64,000 nt of DNA, from positions 321,022-385,021 of the forward strand of contig JABVCK010000029.1 of NCBI GenBank assembly GCA_013540605.1, in the 5' to 3' direction. Positions 52,551 through 61,880 of the stretch are shown here, piece by piece. The stretch comes from Bacillota bacterium (GTDB lineage: Bacteria > Bacillota > Clostridia > Ch29). A program made the position numbers and the translations under genes. The stretch's first letter is position 1. Every line of letters begins with the position of its first letter. Below the pieces are notes generated by a model. It saw only the letters and a list, made by a program, of their open reading frames with translations. It searched no databases and was not told where the DNA came from.

Positions 52551-53501
52551 ATGAGATGGATGGAATTAGCCGTAACCACAAATAACGACGGAATGGACCT
52601 CGTTTCGAACCTGCTGTATGAGGCCGGGATAATGGGAGTTGTTATCGAGGACCCCGCTGACATCAAAGACTTGTTTCAGGATAGAGAAAGCTGGGATTAC
52701 GTCGACCCCGGTCTGATAAAGGCGGATTCAGGGGAAGTGACCGTGAAAGGATATTTGCCCTTTGACGATACGTTGCACGACAGGATAGAAATGATTATGG
52801 AAGAGCTGCAAATCCTGAAAGAGGGAAACGCGCATTTAGGCTGCCTCAGCCTGGAAACAGGAGAGGTTGAGGAAGACGACTGGGCTGAGAGCTGGAAAAA
52901 ATATTATAAGCCGATAAAAATAGGACAGAATATTATAATAAAGCCTTCATGGGAAATGTACGTTGAAAGCCAGGGAGACATAGTAATCGATCTGGACCCC
53001 GGAATGGCATTCGGTACAGGGACTCACGAGAGTACATCCCTTTGTATTGAGCTTTTGGAGAAATATGTGAAACCGGGTCATAGGGTGCTGGATATAGGCT
53101 GTGGAAGCGGTATTCTTGCCATCACTGCAGCAAAGCTGGGCGCAGGCGAAGTTGAAGCATATGATATACAGGAGCTGGCCGTGCGTATTGCTGCCGATAA
53201 TGTAAAACGAAATAATGTTTCGGATGTAGTAAAGGTGGACAGGGGCAACCTTTTCGATAGGGTGGCAGGAGATGCAGATATAATAGTGGCAAATATTGTG
53301 GCCGATGTAATTATCAAGATGAGTGAGAGCGTGGAGAAATATTTGAAGCCCGGCGGCGTTTTCATTGTCTCCGGCATCATCAGGGAAAGGATGGATGAGG
53401 TCGCAGAGGTTCTGGAGAGTAAAGATATGATGATAATTGAAAAACTGCTCCTGAATGGATGGGGAGCGCTGGCTGCCTGTATGAAAGGACAGAAGATATG
53501 A
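52551..53501 (+). CDS. prmA: Ribosomal protein L11 methyltransferase
   Basis: PrmA trimethylates ribosomal protein L11. The 316-residue protein has the N-terminal substrate-recognition domain (about 1-120, ending DWAESWKKYYKP) and a SAM-binding domain with FGTGTHEST, VLDIGCGSGILAITAAKLG and IIVANIVADVI. Its stop overlaps the rsmE start by four bases (ATGA). It follows dnaJ by 15 bases, as commonly seen. Confidence 0.96.
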   Translation: MRWMELAVTTNNDGMDLVSNLLYEAGIMGVVIEDPADIKDLFQDRESWDYVDPGLIKADSGEVTVKGYLPFDDTLHDRIEMIMEELQILKEGNAHLGCLSLETGEVEEDDWAESWKKYYKPIKIGQNIIIKPSWEMYVESQGDIVIDLDPGMAFGTGTHESTSLCIELLEKYVKPGHRVLDIGCGSGILAITAAKLGAGEVEAYDIQELAVRIAADNVKRNNVSDVVKVDRGNLFDRVAGDADIIVANIVADVIIKMSESVEKYLKPGGVFIVSGIIRERMDEVAEVLESKDMMIIEKLLLNGWGALAACMKGQKI

Positions 53502-54244
53502 ACAGATTTTATGTGGATAAAAGGGATTTTGACGGTAAAAGAGTTAAAATAAGTGGCGAAGATGTAAAGCATATAACCAAGGTCCTTCGCCTCGGGGTAG
53601 GGGATAAGGTTGTTCTCTGCGACGGTGACAACTCCGATTACGACGGGGAGATTCAGAAGATTATAAAGGATGAGATTTTTGTAACCGTTAATAATTCCAG
53701 ACCTACGGGGACAGAAGCCCCTATTGACATAACACTGTTTCAGGCAGTACCAAAAAGCACCAAGATGGATTTTATCATCCAGAAGGGAACAGAGCTGGGG
53801 GTTAAAAGGTTTGTCCCCGTTACAACCGCGAGAACCGTGGTAAGGATTGAAAGTGATAAGGACGAGCAAAGAAAGATTGCGAGGTGGCAGAGGATTGCCC
53901 TTGAAGCCGCAAAGCAAAGCAGGAGAGGCATAATCCCTGAAGTAACCGGTACCGTAAGCTTTCAAACGGCCCTGGATATGATGAAAGAATGTGACCTCCC
54001 TATACTGCCCTATGTTGGGGAAAGAAGCCGTTCATTGAGATCCATTTCCTGTGCCGACGGGCTGAAAACAATCGCGGTTTTTGTCGGTCCTGAGGGCGGC
54101 TTTGAGGAGAAAGAGGTGGAGCAGGCCAGAAACAGGGGTATAATAACAATAAAAATGGGCCCCAGGATATTCAGAACGGAGACAGCCGGAATGGTCCTTA
54201 CGGCGGTACTGATGTACAGGTTCGGGGACATAGGAGGATTGTAA
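53498..54244 (+). CDS. rsmE: 16S rRNA (uracil-1498-N3)-methyltransferase
   Basis: RsmE methylates U1498 of 16S rRNA. The 248-residue SPOUT-fold protein has the N-terminal PUA-like domain (MNRFYVDKRDF, ITKVLRLGVGD) and the knotted C-terminal domain with FVGPEGGFEEKEVEQA, MGPRIFRTETA. ATG 53498 overlaps the prmA stop. Its own stop overlaps the next start by one base, showing tight translational coupling. Confidence 0.96.
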   Translation: MNRFYVDKRDFDGKRVKISGEDVKHITKVLRLGVGDKVVLCDGDNSDYDGEIQKIIKDEIFVTVNNSRPTGTEAPIDITLFQAVPKSTKMDFIIQKGTELGVKRFVPVTTARTVVRIESDKDEQRKIARWQRIALEAAKQSRRGIIPEVTGTVSFQTALDMMKECDLPILPYVGERSRSLRSISCADGLKTIAVFVGPEGGFEEKEVEQARNRGIITIKMGPRIFRTETAGMVLTAVLMYRFGDIGGL

Positions 54245-55551
54245 TGAAGTCTGTGGCGTTTTTCACCCTCGGGTGTAAAGTAAACCAATACGAGACCGAA
54301 GGGATGGAAGAGTTGTTCAGAAAGCATGGTTATGGTGTAACCTCCTTTGATGAGAAAGCGGATGTATACGTAATAAACACCTGTACCGTTACACACCATG
54401 GCGATAGTAAATCCAGGCAGGTGATACGAAGGGCGAAGAGACGGAATCCTGATGCCCTTGTGGTTGTGGTGGGCTGCTATGTCCAGGTTGCTCCCGATGA
54501 AGTGATGGCGATTCCCGGGGTTGACCTTGTGGTAGGCACAGCGGAAAAAACCAGGATTGTTGAGCTTGTTGAGCGGGCGGCAGAAAGCACAGGGCCTGTC
54601 AATGCCGTTAAGGATATTGAAGAAATTGTGGAGTTCGAAGAGCTTGAACTGGAATACATGCACGAGGGGAGAACCCGGGCCTTTGTCAAGATACAGGAAG
54701 GGTGCCGGCAGTTCTGCACTTACTGTATTATTCCCTATGCAAGGGGACCATTGCGAAGCAGGGATCCAGGTAGAATTTACGGGCAGGTTGAAAAACTGGT
54801 GAGGTTGGGTTATCAGGAGGTCGTGCTGACAGGGATTCACGTCACATCGTACGGAAAGGACCTCAGGAAGAATACCGGACTGATCGACATAGTCAAAGAA
54901 CTGGATAAAATTGAAGGGTTGAAGCGTATACGGCTCAGTTCTCTTGAACCAACCTACCTGACCGAAAGAATAATAGCGGAGATAGCACGGTTGGACAAGG
55001 TGTGCCGGCATTTCCACCTGTCCCTCCAGAGCGGCTGCGATGAAACACTTAAGAGGATGGGGCGCAGGTATACAACAAAGGAATACAGGAAAACTGTCGA
55101 CATACTAAGGGAATGCATTCCGGGGGTGGCGATAACCACCGACATAATGGTGGGTTTTCCCGGGGAAACCGATGAAGAGTTTAATATAACTTATGAGTTT
55201 CTCAAAGAGATAAGCTTAAGCAATATGCATGTTTTTAAGTATTCTCCCAGAAAAGGGACGCCGGCTGCCGGATATAAAGGGCAGATACAAGCGGGCGTTA
55301 AAGATGAAAGAAGCAGCAGGCTGATCGAACTGGCCGGAAAATGCAGGAAGATTTTCCATGACGGATTTGTGGGACAGGAGCTTGAGGTCCTTTTTGAGCA
55401 GGAAAGCGGATACAGAGAGGGTTTCTACGAAGGGTTATCCGATAACTATATCAAGGTAATGGTTCCGGGCGGTGAAGAACTCAAAAACCGGATAAGAAAG
55501 GTCAGGTTGAATATCAGCAAAGAAGATTTTATGGAAGGACATCTTGCTTAA
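54244..55551 (+). CDS. mtaB: tRNA threonylcarbamoyladenosine methylthiotransferase MtaB
   Basis: MtaB converts t6A37 to ms2t6A37 in tRNAs reading ANN codons. The 435-residue radical-SAM protein has the N-terminal MTTase domain (TLGCKVNQYETEGMEELF, NTCTVTHHGD, VVGCYVQ), the cluster motif GCRQFCTYCIIPYARG near residue 150 and a C-terminal TRAM domain. GCKVNQYE distinguishes MtaB from MiaB encoded at 25637. Confidence 0.95.
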   Translation: MKSVAFFTLGCKVNQYETEGMEELFRKHGYGVTSFDEKADVYVINTCTVTHHGDSKSRQVIRRAKRRNPDALVVVVGCYVQVAPDEVMAIPGVDLVVGTAEKTRIVELVERAAESTGPVNAVKDIEEIVEFEELELEYMHEGRTRAFVKIQEGCRQFCTYCIIPYARGPLRSRDPGRIYGQVEKLVRLGYQEVVLTGIHVTSYGKDLRKNTGLIDIVKELDKIEGLKRIRLSSLEPTYLTERIIAEIARLDKVCRHFHLSLQSGCDETLKRMGRRYTTKEYRKTVDILRECIPGVAITTDIMVGFPGETDEEFNITYEFLKEISLSNMHVFKYSPRKGTPAAGYKGQIQAGVKDERSSRLIELAGKCRKIFHDGFVGQELEVLFEQESGYREGFYEGLSDNYIKVMVPGGEELKNRIRKVRLNISKEDFMEGHLA

Positions 55552-55637
55552 AATTTTTAATACGGCGGAAGGATTTGCTTTCCTGCTGTTGAATACATAA
55601 AATTATGGTTCGATTACCGGACAAGGAGGTGATTTTC

Positions 55638-55982
55638 TTGTCGGATTGCATATTCTGTAAAATAATAGATGGTGAGATTCCCGGGGACATGGTTTACCAG
55701 GACGACAGGGTTGTTGCTATCAACGACATCGACCCGAAAGCCCCGGTGCATATATTGATTATGCCGAAGAAGCACATTCCTTCCCTCCTGGAGGTGGAGC
55801 AAGAGGAACAAAATATCCTCTCTCACATCATGATGGTTGCTGCCAGGCTTGCCAGAGAAAAGGGCATATCGGAGAAGGGTTTCAGGGTAGTAAACAACTG
55901 CGGGGAAGAAGGCGGTCAGAGTGTAGGGCATATTCATTTCCACCTGCTTGGTGGACGATATATGCAGTGGCCTCCCGGCTAA
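55638..55982 (+). CDS. Histidine triad nucleotide-binding protein (HinT)
   Basis: The 114-residue HIT protein hydrolyses adenosine phosphoramidates. It begins SDCIFCKIIDGEIPG with the two cysteines of the zinc-binding class and has the histidine triad GHIHFHLLGG (HxHxH) near residue 96. TTG 55638 is chosen because AAGGAGGTG lies six bases upstream and the protein then starts at the conserved position; the frame is open to 55605. Confidence 0.93.
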   Translation: MSDCIFCKIIDGEIPGDMVYQDDRVVAINDIDPKAPVHILIMPKKHIPSLLEVEQEEQNILSHIMMVAARLAREKGISEKGFRVVNNCGEEGGQSVGHIHFHLLGGRYMQWPPG

Positions 55983-55986
55983 AATA

Positions 55987-56016
55987 TTGACACACAAAAA
56001 TCAGATGTTATATAAT
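55987..56016 (+). promoter_or_regulatory. Sigma-A promoter for rpsU
   Basis: TTGACA at 55987-55992 and TATAAT at 56011-56016 are 18 bases apart, about 90 bases before rpsU. Both hexamers are perfect matches. Confidence 0.85.
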
Positions 56017-56106
56017 TAGGGGTGTTGCTTGTACTAAGCAAGAGCTGCAGCATCGACTGAAACAGGATTATGTTGAATTGTTTGTAGCGGAGGGAGGGAG
56101 ATATGA

Positions 56107-56292
56107 GTGTCTGAGATAAAAGTTAGGGATAACGAATCTCTCGATAACGCTCTTAGACGTTTTAAGAGGGAATGCGCTAAATCTGGTGTTCTTGCAGAAG
56201 TTAGAAAAAGGGAACACTATGAGAAACCAAGCGTGAGAAGAAAAAAGAAGTCTGAAGCGGCAAGAAAAAGAAAATCGAAGAGCCGATATTAA
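56107..56292 (+). CDS. rpsU: Ribosomal protein bS21
   Basis: The 61-residue basic protein has the S21 pattern [20 protein letters not shown] and [20 protein letters not shown]. It is a small-subunit protein near the mRNA exit site involved in initiation. GTG 56107 is the start; the nearby ATG 56103 is in another frame and would stop after three codons. The GGAGGGAGGGAG ribosome site lies upstream. yqeY follows after 18 bases, the usual neighbour. Confidence 0.96.
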   Translation: MSEIKVRDNESLDNALRRFKRECAKSGVLAEVRKREHYEKPSVRRKKKSEAARKRKSKSRY

Positions 56293-56310
56293 GGAAATGG
56301 GGGTGAAAAC

Positions 56311-56754
56311 ATGTCCCTCAAACAAAGGCTTTTGGACGACATGAGGACTGCCATGAAAAACAGGGATGCTTTCCGGAAGAACATTCTGAGCATGGCAAGG
56401 GCTGCCATACTGCAGGTTGAGAAGGACCAGAGGGTGGACCTTGATGACCAGGGAGTGATAGAAGTTCTTTCAAAGGAAGCAAAGCTGAGGAAAGAGGCCA
56501 TTGAGGATTTTAGGAAGGGTAACAGGCAGGACCTTGTGGAGAAGAACGAAAGAGAGATAGAAATTCTTCAGGAATACCTCCCTCAACAGCTTTCAGAAGA
56601 AGAAATAGAAGAGATAGTGAAACAAACCATAAACGAGGTCGGCGCTAACAGCATAAGAGATATGGGAAAGGTGATGGGGGCAATCATGCCGAAGGTAAAA
56701 GGAAGGGCCGAAGGCAGCGTAGTAAACAGGTTTGTGAAAGAGTATTTGCAGTGA
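56311..56754 (+). CDS. yqeY: GatB/YqeY domain protein
   Basis: The 147-residue protein is the stand-alone YqeY family, related to the C-terminal tRNA-binding domain of GatB. Typical stretches are LKQRLLDDMRTAMKNRD at the start, QDLVEKNEREIEILQEYLPQ and MGKVMGAIMPKVKGRAEG. It is mostly helical. It shares the rpsU transcript and is followed by a terminator. Confidence 0.93.
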   Translation: MSLKQRLLDDMRTAMKNRDAFRKNILSMARAAILQVEKDQRVDLDDQGVIEVLSKEAKLRKEAIEDFRKGNRQDLVEKNEREIEILQEYLPQQLSEEEIEEIVKQTINEVGANSIRDMGKVMGAIMPKVKGRAEGSVVNRFVKEYLQ

Positions 56755-56760
56755 AGGGAT

Positions 56761-56791
56761 AAGACCCGGACAAAGCTCCGGGTCTTTTTGA
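56761..56791 (+). terminator. Terminator after yqeY
   Basis: The stem AAGACCCGGA / TCCGGGTCTT is followed by TTTTTG. Confidence 0.85.
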
Positions 56792-56878
56792 GTCTTGCTT
56801 AATATTTTCTTTACAAATTCGTTGTAGAATAGAATCGGTGGGACATATTGAAGCAAACAAAGCTGGAGGGATGGGTAC

Positions 56879-57403
56879 ATGAAAAAAAGGTGTATGACAG
56901 TGGTTTCAGTAATGATTTTAACACTAGCTCTCGCCGGATGCGCTGCTAATAGTTTTTCAGCAAATAATCCCGGGGGGCATAACAGCGATGAGGATATAAA
57001 GCTATATACAAGCGGGGACGGTTGGTCCTTTGAATACCCAAAAACCTGGGACAAAGTGGAGAAGGGTTTTGTACAGGAAACGGCAACAGGGAAAACAATC
57101 GTTTTTGATGTGAAGGAGTGCACAGAGGAGGAATTGGAAGAGTGGCTCCGGGCGGAAATCAGCCGGAAGCTCAATGCAGAAGAAGCTGATAATGAGCTGG
57201 TTGAACCCCTGACGAATATAGAAAAAAATCATCTTACACTATATACTTATACGATTAAATCAAAGGGTGACGGCTCAGAGGCGCTTTTAAAAAATGCGGT
57301 TTTTTATGACGGAAAAAGGAGATACGAACTGAGAACCACTGTTCCTCCGGTTGCAGAAGAAGAGTTTAACCATGCAATAGACACTTTCCGGGTGGATAAA
57401 TAA
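56879..57403 (+). CDS. Lipoprotein with PsbP-like domain
   Basis: The 174-residue protein has a lipoprotein signal peptide with lipobox LALAGC (cysteine near residue 21). The mature domain (about 40-172: GDGWSFEYPKTWDKVEKGFV, later RYELRTTVPPVAEEEFNHAI) has the pattern of small PsbP/Mog1-like beta-alpha domains found in bacterial lipoproteins. It lies 62 bases before a second, larger lipoprotein gene in the same direction. The role is unknown. Confidence 0.72.
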   Translation: MKKRCMTVVSVMILTLALAGCAANSFSANNPGGHNSDEDIKLYTSGDGWSFEYPKTWDKVEKGFVQETATGKTIVFDVKECTEEELEEWLRAEISRKLNAEEADNELVEPLTNIEKNHLTLYTYTIKSKGDGSEALLKNAVFYDGKRRYELRTTVPPVAEEEFNHAIDTFRVDK

Positions 57404-57465
57404 TAGCAGGTTTCAACGGACTGAACAACGGGCATAGATTGTATATATTGAATGGAGGAAAGCCA

Positions 57466-59868
57466 ATGAAAAAATCTTTGATATTGATGCTGTGCTTCGT
57501 TCTACTGCTGGGCGTTTCATGCTCAAAACCAGGCAATTCCGGTAATGCACCGGGAGAAGAACCTGTGGCACAGGCGCCGGAGGAGAATGGAAACCCGCCT
57601 AAACTAACAATGGTTAAAGGGGGTAAGGAGTATGGAACTTCCCTGGGCAGTTATATATGGAATGTAAAGGGTAACACAAGACATGTCGAAGCAGTTTGGC
57701 CGCCCATTCTTCCGGATATTGCCGTTCCGCTTGAGCAGGGTGAAGAGCTGCAGCTGATGATTGAAGGTATGCTGAAGGAGCCGTATTGGGTGGCGGTTAA
57801 GGTCTATTCTGAAGATGTGTTGTATTATGGAGATATAAACGAAGTAAAGGAAATCAGTTCGACAGAAGTGGATCCTGAAAGTTTTGTTAAGGATGGCAGG
57901 GGTATAGCATTCGGCTACAGATTCCCCGAAATAGGGGTTCAGCAGTATAATAGGAGGTATTTTCTAGAAATCAGTGTTGTATGGCGTGAGGGAGATACGG
58001 TTACCGGTAATGTGACCTATTACGGAAGAATCAATGAAGCGCCCGGTGAGACAGTTGAAGCCATAGAAACTATCCTGAAAGGGTTTATGGATGCAAGCTG
58101 GAGCGGGTCAAAGAAGGATGCCGAGAAATACCTGGATCAGATTGTACGCAGCTATGCGGATAAGGGCGAAGGCAGGGAAATGTCGACCTTTGCCTCATTG
58201 TCAGAAGGTTCGGGGTGGGAACTGTTACTATGGGGTGATAAGGACAGGAAGTTCACGATGCTGGACCAGCCTGTAATAACGATTGCCAGCATAGGCCCTG
58301 AGATGGGAGGACCCTATGCGGAGGCTGAAGTACACTACAGTATAGAGGTAACAGAGAACGGCAGTAAACAGAAGTGGCTGTTCAAGGAATATTACGGCCT
58401 GCAGAAAGAGAATGGAGAGTGGAAAATCACCAGGATTAGCCGGACTGGAAGGCCGGTCCTTTCCTCTACGGGGGAGATTGGCTGGGAAGTGGGCATGGTA
58501 AAGCAGGGGAGACTGCTCAAACTGGGTCCCTTCACCGGAATAAGCCTGTACCAGAGCCAGGGAAGCCCTAATGAACAGTATGCAGCATTTACGGCAAACA
58601 ATTTCGGCATATCTGAAATCTGGATGGTCAATATCCTCTCGGGTGAGGCCAAGGAGGTTTTTCAGCTTGATTCGATAGAAACCCCCGGTTATCAGGTCAG
58701 GAACGGATTGGTACTGCTTCGGGTCAAGGATGACGGGAAGGCTGTATTTATGGTGTATGGCAATATCAACACCGGTCCCTTTGCGGGACAGCAGGGGTTC
58801 TGGGTTGCAGAAAAGGGGATCCGGGACAAGGAAAGCACGACGCTGGCTTTCGTTCCGGCAGCAAGGGCTGATTATTTCGAATCGCTTAAGATGACCGCAG
58901 ACGGCAGGTTCCTGATGATACAGAAAAACGAGCAGCTGTACAGGATTGACCTTGCAGATGGCAGCAGCAAAGTGCTCAGGGAGGATATGCCAGGATACCT
59001 CGTCATGGTATTATACAGTGAAGATGGTTCGTTAATGGCCTGGGAGACAAGGGAGAAGGGTGAACAGGTGATTTTAGTGTATAATCCAATCCTTGAAAAA
59101 GAAATCCTATTGAAATCTCCCGATAATAACCTCAGGATTGACCTGGTCGGGATTTACGGCGGCAGAATAGCAGCTTCCCTGTGCCTCCCGGAGAACATAC
59201 AGCAGGGAGAGGATGGGGATTGGGCAGTTGGAACAGAAAGAATTCTCTTGTACGATGAAAACGGACAGGTGACCGGAGATATTGTCCCACCCGATGGGAA
59301 ACGTCTGGGGATCTTTGCATATGATGAAAAGAGCGGCGCTTACTACTATACCGCCGGTTATATCGGAACCAAGACAGAACCGTGGATGGGAGATATACCC
59401 ATAAAATACCTGCACAGTACCGGAGTATACAAGCGGCCTGCAAATGGGGATGTTTCTGTAATGGTTTCCGAAGCAGACGGTGAACTCATATACTTCAGGG
59501 ATATGGCAGAACAACTGGTGTTCTGGTATATTTCACAGTACGACCAGGGAGGCAGTACAATAGAAAAGGGTATGCTTATATCGGAAGATGGATCCATTAC
59601 CCCGGTAGAAAGAAGCTTCGATTATACAAGCGACAAAGGATTTTTTCTCCTTAGCGTAGGGGACAGAATTTATACGAGAACGATAGACAGGGTTGAAGGG
59701 AGGACATATCTCAAGGAAAAAATCGGGAACGCGGAGGAAATCCTGTTCTCGGGTGCCTTTGAGATTTACCAGAGCAGCAATGTAGGCTCAACTGTATTGA
59801 TTGCAACCGAGCCCGCAAATTTCCAACCTTATCCTCAGAAGGCGTATCTTTACATTATTAAAAACTAG
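57466..59868 (+). CDS. Large lipoprotein with probable beta-propeller region
   Basis: The 800-residue protein has a lipobox LLGVSC (cysteine near residue 19). The N-terminal part (about 40-340) is beta-rich and unassigned. From about residue 350 on, repeated strand patterns (AAFTANNFGISEIWMVNILS, then LMIQKNEQLYRIDLADGSSK, then ILVYNP) look like blades of a TolB/WD40-like propeller. ATG 57466 follows GGAGG; the frame from 57439 is open. It is exposed outside the cytoplasmic membrane. Its partner or substrate is not evident. Confidence 0.7.
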   Translation: MKKSLILMLCFVLLLGVSCSKPGNSGNAPGEEPVAQAPEENGNPPKLTMVKGGKEYGTSLGSYIWNVKGNTRHVEAVWPPILPDIAVPLEQGEELQLMIEGMLKEPYWVAVKVYSEDVLYYGDINEVKEISSTEVDPESFVKDGRGIAFGYRFPEIGVQQYNRRYFLEISVVWREGDTVTGNVTYYGRINEAPGETVEAIETILKGFMDASWSGSKKDAEKYLDQIVRSYADKGEGREMSTFASLSEGSGWELLLWGDKDRKFTMLDQPVITIASIGPEMGGPYAEAEVHYSIEVTENGSKQKWLFKEYYGLQKENGEWKITRISRTGRPVLSSTGEIGWEVGMVKQGRLLKLGPFTGISLYQSQGSPNEQYAAFTANNFGISEIWMVNILSGEAKEVFQLDSIETPGYQVRNGLVLLRVKDDGKAVFMVYGNINTGPFAGQQGFWVAEKGIRDKESTTLAFVPAARADYFESLKMTADGRFLMIQKNEQLYRIDLADGSSKVLREDMPGYLVMVLYSEDGSLMAWETREKGEQVILVYNPILEKEILLKSPDNNLRIDLVGIYGGRIAASLCLPENIQQGEDGDWAVGTERILLYDENGQVTGDIVPPDGKRLGIFAYDEKSGAYYYTAGYIGTKTEPWMGDIPIKYLHSTGVYKRPANGDVSVMVSEADGELIYFRDMAEQLVFWYISQYDQGGSTIEKGMLISEDGSITPVERSFDYTSDKGFFLLSVGDRIYTRTIDRVEGRTYLKEKIGNAEEILFSGAFEIYQSSNVGSTVLIATEPANFQPYPQKAYLYIIKN

Positions 59869-59967
59869 CACCTAACCCCATCCCCATAAATTGGAATATA
59901 AGAGATAATCGGTCTTATGCTATAATTAAAATAGTAGGAATACCGGCTAGGGGAAGGGGGTTTGTGG

Positions 59968-61788
59968 ATGAGGCGGAATTTTGTTGGGGTCTTAATCGTT
60001 GTTTTGTTGTTCTCAATGATTGCGGTAATTCCTAGAGGCTATTCGCAGCTAAACTTAAGATTCGATTATCTTTTTGACAGCAATAGTGGAACGATAGAGG
60101 TCAACCTCACCACTCCCGTTTATATTACCAGTATTCCTATTGAAATCTACGACAGTGAAGGCAAATTGATAGTTAAAAGAGACCTGGAGCAGTACTTCAC
60201 CAAACGCATCGAGAACACCAGATTTAATAGGTACATCCTGAATATGGATATACCGGAAAAGCTTCCGATCAGGGCAGTCTTATTTCCCGGTTCATCCATA
60301 GAAAGAACCTATATGCTCAACGTTCCCCAGGTTGATATTGACATCAAAAACAGGGAAGTTAAGGTGTACCTGGAGAAAAACAGTGCATATAATCTGACCT
60401 TTGTTAATGGAAGTATGACCAGTAAACACTCGGTGCTGGCGGAGAAGGACGGATGGCACCGGGTTGATGTCAGCGAAGTGCCGAATGAACTGCTGCTCCC
60501 CGGTACGGCCTTATACTCAACGATTACTTTCCCCGGCGGGTTGAGTACGTCTGTTACAAGGTATATACCACGGATTGTTGTAGAAGCAGGGAAGGAGTAT
60601 CTTAAGGTTAAGGGATGGGGTCTCAGCGGGGAAACCCCGGAAATCAAAGTATACGATAGAAACTCGAATATTAAATCAAAGGTTGGAGGCACCCTATACC
60701 AAAAAAACGGGGAATTTGTGTTTCAGAATAGTTTTGAAGAAACGATAAGGGAAGTAAGGGATGGCGACAGGATAGCATACAAAGAGAAGGGTTACAGCTT
60801 TCAGTTTGACATACCTTATTTTTACGCCACATACAGAAAAAGCGAAAACGCTATTACCGGTACGGTAAACAGGGAAGGGAGAGTAGTATTCCAGTACGGC
60901 TCAAAGCTGCTTGAGGCTGTCCCGGATAATAGGGGAAGGTTTAGGATTGACATCGGCGAGGATCCGGAAGTACAAAAACTGGTTACCATTAAGGGGGGAT
61001 ACATTTCCCCGTCCGGCAACGAATACTGGAAACGGTTCAACTGGAGAAACGTGTTCATGGTAAGCCCCCTTGACAGCAGTCCGGTGATTGACCTCAGGGT
61101 AATGACATACAATATCCATCACGCCATTTCGCCCGACGGAAGGATAGATATCGACGGTATCGCCCGGGTAATAGAAGAAAGCGGTGCTCAGGTGGTGGGG
61201 CTGCAGGAAGTGGATAAAAGGTTTATCCGGACCCTATTTATGGACCAGACCAGAAGGCTCGCAGAAAAGCTTGATATGTACTATTATTTTGGAGATGCAC
61301 TAAATATTCTGGGGGCGGAATACGGGAATGCGATCTTAAGCAAGTTTCCGATCATCAGCGTCAGCAACCTGCAGTTGGATAGTAAAGAGGAGAGCAGGGG
61401 GGTGCTTTCCGCGCGCATTGACGTAAACGGAAAGGAAATAAACTTTTTGGTCACCCACCTTTCACTTAACAGAAGTACGAGAAACAGGCAGCTGCAGCAG
61501 ATAAAAAGCTACCTGGAAATTCTGGAAGGCGAAGTCATACTGGTGGGAGATTTCAATTCTGCCCCTGACAGCGGCGAAATAATGTATATCAGCAGGGAAC
61601 TCAAGGAAGTAGTTGGCGATCTTGAAAAGAATGAACTGCACACTTTCCAAAGAAGAGACGGTACCAGGGTACAGATAGACTATATCTTTGTGTCTCCGGA
61701 GATCGCTTCGAGGGAGGCATTCACGATTGATTCGGATGCGTCGGATCATTTGCCTCTTGTGGCGGATATTCGCATAAAGGATATTTAG
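59968..61788 (+). CDS. Secreted endonuclease/exonuclease/phosphatase-family protein
   Basis: The 606-residue protein has an N-terminal signal or anchor (about 1-26), a large beta-rich region (about 30-375) of unknown fold and a C-terminal EEP domain (about 385-606). The EEP motifs are VMTYNIHHAIS, VVGLQEVD (metal-binding Glu), LVGDFNSAPDSGE and SDASDHLPLVADI (catalytic Asp-His). Substrates of this fold include DNA, phospholipids and inositol phosphates. ATG 59968 follows GGAAGGGGG; GTG 59962 is an alternative. A terminator follows. Confidence 0.82.
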   Translation: MRRNFVGVLIVVLLFSMIAVIPRGYSQLNLRFDYLFDSNSGTIEVNLTTPVYITSIPIEIYDSEGKLIVKRDLEQYFTKRIENTRFNRYILNMDIPEKLPIRAVLFPGSSIERTYMLNVPQVDIDIKNREVKVYLEKNSAYNLTFVNGSMTSKHSVLAEKDGWHRVDVSEVPNELLLPGTALYSTITFPGGLSTSVTRYIPRIVVEAGKEYLKVKGWGLSGETPEIKVYDRNSNIKSKVGGTLYQKNGEFVFQNSFEETIREVRDGDRIAYKEKGYSFQFDIPYFYATYRKSENAITGTVNREGRVVFQYGSKLLEAVPDNRGRFRIDIGEDPEVQKLVTIKGGYISPSGNEYWKRFNWRNVFMVSPLDSSPVIDLRVMTYNIHHAISPDGRIDIDGIARVIEESGAQVVGLQEVDKRFIRTLFMDQTRRLAEKLDMYYYFGDALNILGAEYGNAILSKFPIISVSNLQLDSKEESRGVLSARIDVNGKEINFLVTHLSLNRSTRNRQLQQIKSYLEILEGEVILVGDFNSAPDSGEIMYISRELKEVVGDLEKNELHTFQRRDGTRVQIDYIFVSPEIASREAFTIDSDASDHLPLVADIRIKDI

Positions 61789-61791
61789 CAT

Positions 61792-61825
61792 GGGGATTAT
61801 TTTTAAAATAATCCCGCGTTTTTTA
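61792..61825 (+). terminator. Terminator after the EEP gene
   Basis: The stem GGGGATTATTTT / AAAATAATCCC is followed by GCGTTTTTTATT. Confidence 0.8.
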
Positions 61826-61880
61826 TTGTAAGAAATAGACAAATTAAATATAATGTTAATGTACAGGAGGAGGGAATACT

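Noticed and set aside
53078-55017. Minus-strand frames of about 295 and 335 codons across prmA, rsmE and mtaB
   Set aside because: The plus-strand genes are clearly recognised and fill the region; the opposite frames have no ribosome sites or family features.
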